From: Kluyvera genomosp. 1
GTDB taxonomy: Bacteria > Pseudomonadota > Gammaproteobacteria > Enterobacterales > Enterobacteriaceae
Assembly (NCBI RefSeq): GCF_001266615.1
Contig: NZ_LGHZ01000014.1
Coordinates: forward strand, 1 to 64,000
Direction of reading: 5' to 3'
Length of the DNA stretch: 64,000 nt
In this document: in pieces, positions 15,987-24,643 of the stretch
Layout: the number at the start of each line of letters is the position of its first letter
Position numbering within the stretch: position 1 is the first letter of the stretch
The notes under the pieces: model-generated
What the model saw: only the letters and a program-made list of their open reading frames with translations
What the model was told of the DNA's origin: nothing
The model's database searches: none
Made by a program: the position numbers and the translations under genes

Positions 15987-16607
15987 CTAGCGCTGGCTTA
16001 ACGCCAGGCGCAGGGCAAATAGCATAAAGAGCCCGCCGGTCACCCTATCCATACTTTTAATAAAACGGGGATTGCGTAAGATCCGTGAAGCATAGCGGGT
16101 GACCATAATGAGCGTCAGTGACCAGAGTGTGCCGATGAGGACGTGGATAGTCACCAGTATAAACGTCCACAGAATCGGTGAGTGCCCGGTAGGAATAAAC
16201 TGCGGCAGAAATGAAACGTAGAAGACACCCATTTTAGGGTTCAGCACGTTGCTCAAAAGCCCCCGCACAAACCCGTTCCCTCCCCGTTCATTTTCCGATG
16301 TCGGTTCTGCTACGGTATGCCGAGGTTTAAGGAGAAGTTGGAATCCCAGCCAGCCTAAATAGCCAGCCCCGCACCATTTGAGCATATCGTAGAGCAGCGC
16401 AGAGGTTGCCAGAACCGCGCCAAGCCCAAAACCCACCAGTGCCCCCCAGATAAAACAGCCGGTATCAATTCCTAACGCCGCCTGAAATGCCTTTTTCCCG
16501 CCTTCGGCAGTGGAGGTGCGGAGGATCAGTGCAGTATCGAGCCCTGGAGTCAGTGTGAGGAGTAAAGCGGCAAAAGAGAATGCGAGAAGAGAATCTGCAA
16601 CGGACAT
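15987..16607 (-). CDS. LysE/RhtB-family exporter
   Basis: 206 residues with six predicted membrane segments. The family start LLTLTPGLDTALILRTSTAEGGKKAFQAALGIDTGC (conserved 'PGP....' region reading PGLD) and GFVRGLLSNVLNPKMGVFYVSFLPQF are diagnostic of LysE/RhtB amino-acid and small-metabolite exporters. It lies 90 bp after the Rieske operon on the same strand, but a terminator intervenes, so it is probably transcribed separately. Substrate unknown. Confidence 0.85.
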   Translation of the reverse strand: MSVADSLLAFSFAALLLTLTPGLDTALILRTSTAEGGKKAFQAALGIDTGCFIWGALVGFGLGAVLATSALLYDMLKWCGAGYLGWLGFQLLLKPRHTVAEPTSENERGGNGFVRGLLSNVLNPKMGVFYVSFLPQFIPTGHSPILWTFILVTIHVLIGTLWSLTLIMVTRYASRILRNPRFIKSMDRVTGGLFMLFALRLALSQR

Positions 16608-16656
16608 TTTCGAACTCCGAAAACGAGGATGCTATTGCAGAATTAACATGAGCGCA

Positions 16657-16691
16657 ACAAAAAAGTTCTGCAGGACTGTCTGGCCCTGCAG
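16657..16691 (-). terminator. Rho-independent terminator of the Rieske oxygenase operon
   Basis: On the minus strand CTGCAGG (16691-16685) pairs with CCTGCAG (16674-16668), followed by AAC and six Ts. It lies 7 bp after the ferredoxin gene and closes the four-gene operon. Confidence 0.75.
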
Positions 16692-16697
16692 ATGAGG

Positions 16698-17012
16698 TTA
16701 AGACAATTTCAGATACACCTGCTCGCCGTCGATCTGTACCGGATAGACGGTAACGCCCTGGGTTAACGGGCTGCACAGCGCATTGCCGGTTTTAATACAA
16801 AAGCGCCCCTGGTGCAGCGGGCACTCAATTTCACCATCCTCAAGAAAGCCATCGCTCAGACGCGCATTTCCGTGTGAACAGAGATTATCACTGGCGAACA
16901 CCCCTTCCTCCGTGCGATACAGCGCGATATCGAGGCCGTTCACGGCGACGCCAATCACATCATCTTCCGGGAGATCGTCCAACTGCGCGGCAAAGATCCA
17001 GTTCTCAGACAT
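16698..17012 (-). CDS. Rieske-type ferredoxin component
   Basis: 104 residues. The Rieske cluster ligands are C45-x-H47 (CSHG) and C64-x2-H67 (CPLHQG), 16 residues apart. Length and sequence fit the ferredoxins of naphthalene/salicylate-type three-component oxygenases (NagAb/NahAb). It passes electrons from the reductase encoded at the start of the operon to the terminal oxygenase. Last gene of the operon, 9 bp after the small subunit. Confidence 0.88.
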   Translation of the reverse strand: MSENWIFAAQLDDLPEDDVIGVAVNGLDIALYRTEEGVFASDNLCSHGNARLSDGFLEDGEIECPLHQGRFCIKTGNALCSPLTQGVTVYPVQIDGEQVYLKLS

Positions 17013-17021
17013 AGCGTTACC

Positions 17022-17498
17022 TCAAATAGGATAAATCAGCGAGTTGGGGACCAGTTCGCTATCGAAGATGCACAACCGACTGGCAAAACGTAGGCCCTTC
17101 GGCGTCTGCACCACGGTGTCGAGGTAATAACCGACGTTGAATACTTCGCTATGGCCATCCGATTTCGTGCGGAACACCGCATAGTTGGTCCGCGCCACAA
17201 TTTCTTGCTCATCAATAGACACTATATGCGGCAGCCCAATCACATGACGCTGATAGTACGGGTCGTGGAATAAGGTTTCAGCAACGCCGTAGATTCGGTC
17301 TTTTAACATCCCCTTGCTGTCGAGATTAATGGTCGATAGCGGCAAGTGGCGATCGTAATTTTCACGCGGGATCACCTTATAACGACAATCGTCGGTGAAT
17401 AACTCGGTCCATTTTTCCCACTCTGCGCGGTCAACGGCATCGCTATACTCCGTTTGCAGCGTGACCAGCTGTTGCCAGATTTCACTATTTATCATCAT
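17022..17498 (-). CDS. Aromatic-ring hydroxylating oxygenase, small (beta) subunit
   Basis: 158 residues of the NTF2-like/SnoaL fold used by beta subunits: LQTEYSDAVDRAEWEKWTELFTDDCRYKV at the N-terminus, then ETLFHDPYYQRHVIG and VFRTKSDGHSEVFNVGYYLDTV. It has no catalytic metal site; it stabilises the alpha3beta3 hexamer. Starts 1 nt after the stop of the large subunit, with GGAG inside the end of that gene, so translation is coupled. Confidence 0.88.
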   Translation of the reverse strand: MMINSEIWQQLVTLQTEYSDAVDRAEWEKWTELFTDDCRYKVIPRENYDRHLPLSTINLDSKGMLKDRIYGVAETLFHDPYYQRHVIGLPHIVSIDEQEIVARTNYAVFRTKSDGHSEVFNVGYYLDTVVQTPKGLRFASRLCIFDSELVPNSLIYPI

Positions 17499-17499
17499 G

Positions 17500-18756
17500 T
17501 TAAATCTCCAGAACGCCGCGCCAATAGTGGTACATTCCGCGAATTAGGGTTTCCGACACCATATGGTCGGTATTCTCATAGCCGGTGCCGCCCATTTCGG
17601 CGAGAGTGCGCTGGGTAGGGTTGTGTTTAAATCCCTGCTGCGAAAACTCCACCACTTCACCATCATCCGCCGAGACAAATCCCGCAGGGCCAAACAGATT
17701 GGCCTGCTTGAGGCGACGCTGGGTCATCTCCTCGCTGTCGTCGGCAAAGCCAAAGTGCGTCCAGACAAAATCAAATTCGTGCGGACCGCGCGGCTGAATA
17801 TGTCGTACGGACATCGAATTGACGTTTTGCTGGATAACCAGGCTTGGGAACAGCGTCATCATCACCACCGTCGGGCCGTTCCACCACGGCTCTTCCACCA
17901 CATCGAGGAAGCTCGAGTCGTTAAGCTGCATTTGTTCTTTAAAGCTACTGACGCCCTGCGTTACCTCGCTTTTACCGCCATTGCCCTTACGGCTGACCAT
18001 CGCGGCATGGCGATATTTGTCATCCATAATCAGCTGCGAACGGTTATCAGCACGCCACAGGCCAAACGTCACGAACCAGGTATGCAGTAAACCGGCGTGA
18101 TAAGGATCTTTGATGTTTTCTTGCATCAACTTCCAGTTACCGGGGATCCGCTGACGGTTATAGCCCAGCAGTTTCAACGGACGACCGCTGAATACGCGCT
18201 CAAAATAGGCCAGAATATCCGGGCCAAGATAGCTTTCCAGCGGCTCCACCTCATTTGAGAATGAGGCGAAAACCACGCCGTTATGGCAGGCTACGTTCAG
18301 TTTTTTCAGCCCGTGTTCTGCCGGATTAAAATCCTTCGGCATACCGCCGTTGACCTTGCCATCCTGCTTCACGCCGCGTCGGAACGGAACGCCCTGCAAG
18401 TTGCCATCAAGATCGTAATTCCACTGGTGATAAGGACAGACAAAGTCGGTACGATTGCCGGATTTTTCGCGGCAAAAACGCATACCGCGATGGGCGCAGA
18501 CGTTTTCGACGACATTGATCTCACCCTGTGCGTTACGCACAACAATGACCGAGCGCTCGCCGACCACGCTGCGAACAAAATCACCGTTATTGGGAATTTC
18601 GGCTTCCAGGGCGACGTAACTCCAGTGCTTCCCGTAGAAAATTTTCTCCAGTTCGCGCTGATAGATATCATCGCGGGTATAGGCCCAGAACGGGATGCGG
18701 CTAGTACCGTCATCGGGCCACAGCAGGTTGCTATGAGGTTCAGAGGTGAAGTTCAT
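17500..18756 (-). CDS. Rieske non-heme iron oxygenase, large (alpha) subunit (salicylate 5-hydroxylase/anthranilate dioxygenase type)
   Basis: 418 residues. Rieske [2Fe-2S] ligands C87-x-H89 and C107-x2-H110; mononuclear iron site D217, H220, H225 in KDPYHAGLLH. Length matches NagG (salicylate 5-hydroxylase) and AndAc (anthranilate 1,2-dioxygenase), about 420 each. I favour salicylate 5-hydroxylase because the operon order (reductase, large, small, ferredoxin) is that of nagAa-G-H-Ab and the divergent regulator is NahR-like. The product would then be gentisate, whose ring-cleavage genes are not in this window. Anthranilate or another substituted benzoate cannot be excluded. Confidence 0.85.
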   Translation of the reverse strand: MNFTSEPHSNLLWPDDGTSRIPFWAYTRDDIYQRELEKIFYGKHWSYVALEAEIPNNGDFVRSVVGERSVIVVRNAQGEINVVENVCAHRGMRFCREKSGNRTDFVCPYHQWNYDLDGNLQGVPFRRGVKQDGKVNGGMPKDFNPAEHGLKKLNVACHNGVVFASFSNEVEPLESYLGPDILAYFERVFSGRPLKLLGYNRQRIPGNWKLMQENIKDPYHAGLLHTWFVTFGLWRADNRSQLIMDDKYRHAAMVSRKGNGGKSEVTQGVSSFKEQMQLNDSSFLDVVEEPWWNGPTVVMMTLFPSLVIQQNVNSMSVRHIQPRGPHEFDFVWTHFGFADDSEEMTQRRLKQANLFGPAGFVSADDGEVVEFSQQGFKHNPTQRTLAEMGGTGYENTDHMVSETLIRGMYHYWRGVLEI

Positions 18757-18791
18757 GATGACTCCTTGTTGTTATCTAACCAGGTACGACA

Positions 18792-19769
18792 TTACGGTTG
18801 GTAATAAAACGCATCGGCATGAATATCTTCGGCCTTAGCGCCGAGCGCACGCGCCTGCTGCACCATCGACTCGACCATCGCTGGCGCGCCCGCCGGGTAA
18901 ACTTTCCAGCCGGTCAGCGTAGGCAAGCCCTCGGCCACTGCGGCGGGAAGCCGGCCAAAACGCACCGCGGCCGCGGGCGGTTCCTGACTTAATACAAGGT
19001 GATAGCGAAAGTTTTCATGCTGGCGACGCAGTGTTTCCAGTTGCTCGATGCCATAGAGATCTTTTGCCCAACGGCTGCCGTAATAGAGATGAATAGGGTT
19101 GGCCATCCCCTCTGCCAGCGCTGTGCGAATAATCGATAGCAGCGGCGCAAGTCCAGTGCCTCCGGCGACACACAGCATCGGGCCTTCATGCTTTTGACGA
19201 AGCCAACTAGCCCCCAGCGGGCCATTGAGTTTGAGCGTCGTGCCCGGCGTCAGGCTCTCAATCAGCCCCGGCGTCACGCGGCCGTCCGGGACAATGCGAA
19301 TATGAAATTCCAGGTCATCCTCCTGCGGTCGGCTGGCCATGGAATAGCTGCGCTGGGCTCCACCGGGAAACGTCAGGCGGACAAACTGCCCGGCCGACCA
19401 GGCAAACGACTTGGCAGGCTTTAACCGCAGCTGCCACACGTCGTGGCAAAGTGGCATAAATGACAGCACCGTGGCTTTTAATGTCCTCGCGGGGTGAGTC
19501 ACAATCTCATCCGCCGGCGGCAGTTCGATGGTGCACGGTGAATGCAGTACCGTGCAGCAGGCAAGAACTTCCCCTTCCGCCATGTCCGGCACGTTATCCG
19601 GTAGTAACTGTTCGACATGCCCCGATACCACGCGACATCGGCAGGTCTGGCAGCGTCCAGACATGCAGCTGTAGGAAATCGGGATTTGGTGCTCACGTAA
19701 AACGTCCAGCAGATTGCTACCTGGGGTCACGCTAAGCTGCCGGCTTGCCGGGGTGATATCCACTTGCAT
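18792..19769 (-). CDS. Ferredoxin-NAD(P)H reductase component
   Basis: 325 residues from the ATG at 19769 (a GTG directly before it is also possible; GGGGGA lies upstream). N-terminal plant-type [2Fe-2S] domain with C35, C40, C43 and C71; FAD domain with RSYSMAS; NAD domain starting at LCVAGGTGLAPLLSIIRTAL. This is the arrangement of NagAa/NahAa. It supplies electrons to the Rieske ferredoxin. First gene of the operon, 35 bp before the large subunit, and divergent from the LysR regulator. Confidence 0.88.
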   Translation of the reverse strand: MQVDITPASRQLSVTPGSNLLDVLREHQIPISYSCMSGRCQTCRCRVVSGHVEQLLPDNVPDMAEGEVLACCTVLHSPCTIELPPADEIVTHPARTLKATVLSFMPLCHDVWQLRLKPAKSFAWSAGQFVRLTFPGGAQRSYSMASRPQEDDLEFHIRIVPDGRVTPGLIESLTPGTTLKLNGPLGASWLRQKHEGPMLCVAGGTGLAPLLSIIRTALAEGMANPIHLYYGSRWAKDLYGIEQLETLRRQHENFRYHLVLSQEPPAAAVRFGRLPAAVAEGLPTLTGWKVYPAGAPAMVESMVQQARALGAKAEDIHADAFYYQP

Positions 19770-19884
19770 CACAATTCCCCCTTTCGAATGTTGTTATTTT
19801 GTTAACGAAGCGTATAAAAAAAGGGGGCGGTGAGATATGCCGTGCGGTTTATAGCGGTTATTAATCGGATACATAACGATATCT

Positions 19885-20790
19885 ATGTCACGTTTACATG
19901 AAGTAGACCTGAATCTGCTGGTGGTCTTTCGCCATATGTACAGCGAACGCCATACGGGACGCGTTGCTGAAATTATGGGCCTGACCCAACCTTCAGTAAG
20001 CCATGCCATTAAACGGCTGCGCATCATGCTAGGGGATGAACTGTTTGAAAAAGCATCGCGCGGTATGCGCCCGACGCCGTACGCTGAAGCAATCGCCGGC
20101 GACGTTGATGAGATTTTGAGCTCGCTGGAGAAGACCCTCAGCTATCGGGATACCTTTAATCCCTGGGAAAGTTCACGGGAATTTCGCGTCGCCATGACCG
20201 ATCTGGGCGAGATCTATCTGCTACCCAGATTGATGAATTTACTCGGCAAAGAAGCCCCGGGCGTGCGGATCACCACCGTTCGTGATACTGCGGTGCCGCT
20301 CAAAACCGAAATGGAAAACGGTGGCGTGGATTTGGCGGTGGGCCTGCTGCCGCAGTTGGAGGCGGGTTTCTATCAGCGTCGATTGTTCGACCAGCGCTAT
20401 GTGTGCCTGATGCGTAACGATCATCCGCTCAGCACGGTTGAGTTTGATGAAACCGCCTTCCGCGAGGCGCAGCACATCAAGGTTATGGCACAGGACTCGG
20501 GTCATCGGCGGATCTTCGATCTGTTTGCCAAAGCGGGAATTGCCGACCAAGGGCTGCTCTGCGTACCGCATTTTATGGCCATTCCCTATATCCTCAGCGA
20601 AACGGACTTTATTGTTACCGTGACCGAGAAGCTGGCGCTGCAAACCGCTCAGCGTTTTGGTTTGACGATCCGTCCCTTACCTTTTGATTTGCCGGGTATT
20701 CAGATTAACCTGTTCTGGCACAGCCACGTACATCAGGACGCGGCAAATACCTGGCTGCGCCGCTGTTTTATGCGGCTGTTTACCGAATAA
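19885..20790 (+). CDS. NahR-like LysR regulator of the oxygenase operon
   Basis: 301 residues. It follows NahR/NagR closely as I remember them: LHEVDLNLLVVF at the start, GLTQPSVSHAIKRLR in the recognition helix, FRVAMTDLGEIYLLPRLM at the start of the effector domain and VDLAVGLLPQLEAGFYQRRL. NahR-type proteins bind salicylate and activate salicylate-degradation operons, which supports the substrate guess. It is divergent from the reductase with a 115-bp intergenic region, and its start is preceded by a GATA-N8-TATC repeat (19868-19883). The ribosome site is poor. Confidence 0.85.
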   Translation: MSRLHEVDLNLLVVFRHMYSERHTGRVAEIMGLTQPSVSHAIKRLRIMLGDELFEKASRGMRPTPYAEAIAGDVDEILSSLEKTLSYRDTFNPWESSREFRVAMTDLGEIYLLPRLMNLLGKEAPGVRITTVRDTAVPLKTEMENGGVDLAVGLLPQLEAGFYQRRLFDQRYVCLMRNDHPLSTVEFDETAFREAQHIKVMAQDSGHRRIFDLFAKAGIADQGLLCVPHFMAIPYILSETDFIVTVTEKLALQTAQRFGLTIRPLPFDLPGIQINLFWHSHVHQDAANTWLRRCFMRLFTE

Positions 20791-20813
20791 GTAAGTGACG
20801 TTGTCACTTACTT
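20789..20813. terminator. Palindrome holding the stop codons of two convergent genes
   Basis: AAGTAAGTGAC (20789-20799) and GTCACTTACTT (20803-20813) form a perfect 11-bp stem with 3 nt between. The LysR stop (20788-20790) and the XRE stop (20808-20810) lie in its arms, so one hairpin terminates both genes. A sister palindrome with the same AAGTGAC core occurs at 24644. Confidence 0.7.
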
Positions 20814-21602
20814 TTGGTTTGTACTCTCTGGGATCAGCATAATCATTTTTAATGCGCGGTTGCTGGTGAGCTGCCAGCTCAACTGGCGATAAACCAGTTC
20901 CCCTTGCTCGGCGTGGTGAAACAGACGTTCGCCGCCTTCCCGGACAATGACCTGCTGTTGTGACCAAAATTCACGAAAATCAGCGCTGTTCTCGCGCATT
21001 TGCTGCACAAAGGCATTCAATACCGTATCGTTTGCATAATGCACCGCATCGGCCCGTAGCTCCGCGACAATACGCCGGGCGCGGGCTTCCCAGTTATCAA
21101 CCAGCTTGCGCGCCAGCGGATGCGCAAACATAAAGCGCATCATATTTGGCGTGCTATCTACATCGAGCCAACCGGCGAATAACGCCTCAGCACCTTTATT
21201 CCATGACAGCACTTGCCAGGTGAGATCCAGTAGATAACACGGCTGTGAGACGCTGTTCACGGTAGCCAATATCGTGGGTTCGACGGCAGGTACCTGCTCA
21301 TTGAGCGGATCGCTTTTATGTGCCAGCAAAAACAGATATTCGCGCTCGGCCGCCGTCAGCTTCAGCGCCAATGCAATTCCTGAAAGCGTTTGTGCCGACA
21401 CGGTAATATCGCGACCCTGCTCAAGCCAGGTATACCAGGTGGTGCTAATTGCACTCATCTGTGCCACTTCTTCGCGGCGTAACCCTTTGGTTCTACGGCG
21501 AGAAATAATCGGTATTCCCACCATTTCCGGTGAGGTATTTTCCCGCTTGACGCGTAAAAAAGCCCCTAATGCTTGCGGCCCGGTGAGCTGCGATTTGTCC
21601 AT
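20808..21602 (-). CDS. XRE-family regulator with MmyB-like ligand domain
   Basis: 264 residues. N-terminal helix-turn-helix: GLRREEVAQMSAISTTWYTWLEQGRDI (about 39-65), the signature of the XRE subgroup that carries a C-terminal PAS-like MmyB domain. The second half has YLLDLTWQVLSWNKGAEALFAGW and MMRFMFAHPLARKLVDNWE, typical of that ligand-binding domain, which binds fatty acid-like ligands in MmyB of Streptomyces. It is divergent from a methyltransferase gene and probably controls it through the repeats between them. Confidence 0.85.
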   Translation of the reverse strand: MDKSQLTGPQALGAFLRVKRENTSPEMVGIPIISRRRTKGLRREEVAQMSAISTTWYTWLEQGRDITVSAQTLSGIALALKLTAAEREYLFLLAHKSDPLNEQVPAVEPTILATVNSVSQPCYLLDLTWQVLSWNKGAEALFAGWLDVDSTPNMMRFMFAHPLARKLVDNWEARARRIVAELRADAVHYANDTVLNAFVQQMRENSADFREFWSQQQVIVREGGERLFHHAEQGELVYRQLSWQLTSNRALKMIMLIPESTNQK

Positions 21603-21617
21603 GGTAGTAACTCGATA

Positions 21618-21656
21618 TACCCGTATAAATGCCCATATTGTACCCGTATTAATCCC
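21618..21656. promoter_or_regulatory. TACCCGTAT direct repeats between XRE and methyltransferase genes
   Basis: TACCCGTAT occurs at 21618-21626 and 21641-21649, 23 bp apart (about two helical turns), with a third weaker ATCCCGT copy starting at 21652. They fill the 102-bp divergent promoter and are a candidate operator of the XRE regulator. Confidence 0.5.
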
Positions 21657-21704
21657 GTCGTATAGTCGGTTTTAACAACAAAATAACAACAGAGGAAGAC
21701 AGGT

Positions 21705-22463
21705 ATGAGCAACCATCACGAAGCATTAGTACAGTCGCAGTTTAGCAGCCAGGCCGCCGCCTATTTACAGAGCAGCGTTCACGCCCAGGGGGTTGATTTA
21801 CGTCGATTAAGCGAATGGATAGCAGATGATACAGCCGCGACCCTGCTGGATGTAGGCTGCGGTGCTGGGCACGCCAGTTTTACCGCCGCGCCGTTAGTGG
21901 CAAAGGTCACCGCGTATGACCTGTCAGAAGGGATGCTGGCGGTGGTCGCCCAGGAAGCGGAAAAGCGCGGCTTTGGCAACATCACCTGCACACAGGGGCC
22001 CGCGGAAGTACTGCCGTTTGCCGACCATAGTTTCGATATCGTTATCAGCCGCTACTCCGCTCACCACTGGCATGATATTCAGGCGGCGCTGATGGAGATC
22101 CGCCGCGTCCTGAAACCCGGTGGCCGTTTTATCATGATGGACATCGCGTCCCCCGGCAAAGCGATGCTCGACGTCTGGTTACAAACCGTGGAAATGCTGC
22201 GCGACCCTTCGCACATCCATAACTATTCACAGGGACAGTGGCTGGCGATGGTTAACAATCGCGGAATGATCGTCGAAAAACTGGTTAGCGATAAGTTGCC
22301 GCTGGAGTTCTCCTCCTGGGTTGCTCGCATGAAAACCCCGGAGAATATCGTTGAGGCTATTCGCTATTTGCAAAATAAAGTCTCCGACGAAGTCCGGGCC
22401 CACTTCGCCATTGCCGAAGATGGTAGTTTCGTCAGCGATACGATTATGTTCCAGGCGCGCTAA
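21705..22463 (+). CDS. Class I SAM-dependent methyltransferase (YafE-like)
   Basis: 252 residues. SAM-binding motif I LLDVGCGAGHASFTAAPL (about 46-63), motif II AYDLSEGMLAVV, motif post II PFADHSFDIVISRYSAHHW and VLKPGGRFIMMDI. The N-terminal VQSQFSSQAAAYLQSSVHAQG resembles the UbiE/YafE group. Substrate unknown. Divergent from the XRE regulator; AGAGGAAG precedes the ATG. Confidence 0.83.
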   Translation: MSNHHEALVQSQFSSQAAAYLQSSVHAQGVDLRRLSEWIADDTAATLLDVGCGAGHASFTAAPLVAKVTAYDLSEGMLAVVAQEAEKRGFGNITCTQGPAEVLPFADHSFDIVISRYSAHHWHDIQAALMEIRRVLKPGGRFIMMDIASPGKAMLDVWLQTVEMLRDPSHIHNYSQGQWLAMVNNRGMIVEKLVSDKLPLEFSSWVARMKTPENIVEAIRYLQNKVSDEVRAHFAIAEDGSFVSDTIMFQAR

Positions 22464-22478
22464 TCGCCACAGGCAGTG

Positions 22479-22503
22479 ACGCCGGGGTAATCCCGGCGTT
22501 GTT
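22479..22503. terminator. Terminator between methyltransferase and nitrilase genes
   Basis: ACGCCGGG (22479-22486) pairs with CCCGGCGT (22492-22499), followed by TGTTT. It sits between convergent genes. Confidence 0.7.
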
Positions 22504-22528
22504 TATGGCGAGGTGCGGGAAGACATGA

Positions 22529-23539
22529 TCAGTGGTTTGCGGGTGACTCATCTTTGTCAGCGTTGAATGACGGGATGTCCTGTGAAAATCTTGCCGTTCT
22601 GGCATCGCGCTCATAGCCCTGCGGTTCGCTTAATATCTGATACAGCTCAGGCCGTCGGCCATGAATCCATCGCCTTCCCGTAGACATCGCCAGCAACGTC
22701 AGATCGAGGTCGGCAAACACAATCGCATCTTCAACGGCGTCAGTTTCGTTAACCACGCGGCCATAGGGATCAAGGATCATCGCGTTACCGGTTCGGACTT
22801 CGCCATTATCAAGTCCCACACCGTTACTGAACAGGATGAAGAAACCATTATCATGCGCTCGTGAAGGTAACCAACGCATCAGCCATCCTCGCCCGCTATC
22901 TCCCTGAAATGCGGATTTTAGTGCGTCCGGATCCTGGTGACGGTTTTCCCAAAGATTGACCGGAATGGGCTTCATACCAAAGGGGCTACGTGAATTTGTA
23001 CCGCCAGTCTGGTGAGGTGCAATCAGGATGTCAGCCCCCTTCAATGCAGTAATGCGAGCGTTTTCAACAAGATTGTTATCCCAGCAAATAAGAATACCCA
23101 TGCGTACGCCCCAGGGCGTGTCGAAAACGGTGTAGTCATTGCCACGTGCGATGTCAGGGTGCTCGAAAGCATGCAGTTTCCGGTGAATATGCCGTTTTCC
23201 GTCAGGCATGCAGACTGCGTAGGCATTATATAATTTCCCGTCAGCCCCCTTTTCAATAAAACCGGCGCCAATCGCCATATCATACTTTTTCGCAAGGAGC
23301 GCGACGTTGGCCAGCGACTGGCTGGTGTCGGTGCTTTCAGCCAAATTGATGACCTCCTGAGTGCTGAGATCAGGTACGTGCCAGTAGCCCGTAATGCACA
23401 TTTCTGGAAACGCCAAAATCTGGACGTTGTCCTTGTGGGCTTTGGCGATGAAATGTTCCATAACTGACAGGTTATATGCCTTGTCGCTTGCTCGATGGCA
23501 AAACTGAACTGAAGCGACACGAATACTTTTTTTCATCAT
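22529..23539 (-). CDS. Carbon-nitrogen hydrolase (nitrilase superfamily)
   Basis: 336 residues. The catalytic triad is visible: E46 in AFPEMCITGY, K122 in HRKLHAF and C153 in ILICWDNN. The insert GGTNSRSPFGMKPIPVNLWENR and the long C-terminus are seen in a group of amidases/carbamoylases whose substrates are not settled. Divergent from a LysR gene 95 bp away, which has a TATAAT at 23596-23601. Likely role: hydrolysis of an amide, nitrile or N-carbamoyl compound for use as nitrogen or carbon source. Confidence 0.83.
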   Translation of the reverse strand: MMKKSIRVASVQFCHRASDKAYNLSVMEHFIAKAHKDNVQILAFPEMCITGYWHVPDLSTQEVINLAESTDTSQSLANVALLAKKYDMAIGAGFIEKGADGKLYNAYAVCMPDGKRHIHRKLHAFEHPDIARGNDYTVFDTPWGVRMGILICWDNNLVENARITALKGADILIAPHQTGGTNSRSPFGMKPIPVNLWENRHQDPDALKSAFQGDSGRGWLMRWLPSRAHDNGFFILFSNGVGLDNGEVRTGNAMILDPYGRVVNETDAVEDAIVFADLDLTLLAMSTGRRWIHGRRPELYQILSEPQGYERDARTARFSQDIPSFNADKDESPANH

Positions 23540-23633
23540 GTTTATCCTTGTAATTCACTGAGAAGCCTAATTTCAGCAGAAAGAAGATAAGTATGTATAA
23601 TCAGTAATTCTCCCCCTTTGATAACTGACTGGA

Positions 23634-24515
23634 ATGGATATCAAACTACTGCGCGCATTCGTGATGCTCTCTCAAACTGGGGGATATCGGACTGCTGCGG
23701 CTAAGCTTTGCGTCACACAGCCTGCTCTGACAAAGCAAATTCAGATGCTTGAACACCTCTCTGGAATGACTCTTTTTCAGCGCGGTCGCCATGGTGCAAA
23801 ATTGACTCTCGCGGGAGAGCAACTGCTTCAGGAAGCGCAGGATGCGGTGGATTACTATGAAAAATTTCTTAAAAAAGCGGCACACTTACAGAAAGGGAAT
23901 GCAGGAAAAATCATGCTGGGATTTGGTATTTCCTCTTTTCGTATGGCGCCCGAGAAAGTTGCCATTTTTCGCGACGCGTTTCCTGATGTGCAGGTTTTTC
24001 TTAATGATATGCCTTCCGCGGTGCAGTGCCGCGAGTTGCTCGAAGGTAATCTCCAGGCCGGATTCGTACGGCTGCCCGTTTCCGAGCAATTACAAAGCAC
24101 GGTTCTGACGGAAGAGAAACTCGTTCTTGCCGTTGCATCCGATCGCCATACCGGCTTAGCCGAGGCGTTGAAGCTTATCGAAAATAATCTTCTGCTCCAA
24201 CTGTCGGCAAACCGTGGAGAAGGATTGTCAGCGCAAACCGCACACTTCCTGATGTCGCATAATTTGTTCCCCAAAAAAGTGGCCGCCGCCGATGACATTC
24301 AAACGCTGCTGGCACTGGTCGCAGCGGATGCTGGAGTGGCTCTTCTACCTGAAAGCGTCCGCTATATCCTTCCGTCAGGCGTTAATCTTATTGCGCTGGA
24401 AGGTGAGTTTACGACATGGCAAACCGGGATAGCGTGGAATGCACGGATAATCGATCCGCTTAGGGATAACTTCATTAATATCGTGATAGGCGAAACTGAG
24501 AACCTATCAGTTTGA
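23634..24515 (+). CDS. LysR-type regulator of the nitrilase gene
   Basis: 293 residues. Winged helix LLRAFVMLSQTGGYRTAAAKLCVTQPALTKQIQMLE and the linker LFQRGRHGAKLT; effector domain with IMLGFGISSFRMAPEKVAIFRDAFPDV. The 'TQPALTKQI' and 'LGFGISS' features belong to the group that controls adjacent catabolic enzymes. The target is most likely the divergent carbon-nitrogen hydrolase. The AT content is higher than in its neighbours. Confidence 0.82.
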   Translation: MDIKLLRAFVMLSQTGGYRTAAAKLCVTQPALTKQIQMLEHLSGMTLFQRGRHGAKLTLAGEQLLQEAQDAVDYYEKFLKKAAHLQKGNAGKIMLGFGISSFRMAPEKVAIFRDAFPDVQVFLNDMPSAVQCRELLEGNLQAGFVRLPVSEQLQSTVLTEEKLVLAVASDRHTGLAEALKLIENNLLLQLSANRGEGLSAQTAHFLMSHNLFPKKVAAADDIQTLLALVAADAGVALLPESVRYILPSGVNLIALEGEFTTWQTGIAWNARIIDPLRDNFINIVIGETENLSV

Positions 24516-24643
24516 GTGGCGAGGATAGTTAGCAAAACGGGGGCCGGAAAAGAGAGAACATGACTCACAGTAAACACTGACGGGTACACAAATAGTCCCA
24601 CTATGAGGTGTTCTCCCCCCTCCAGACGCCCTGAACATTCACG

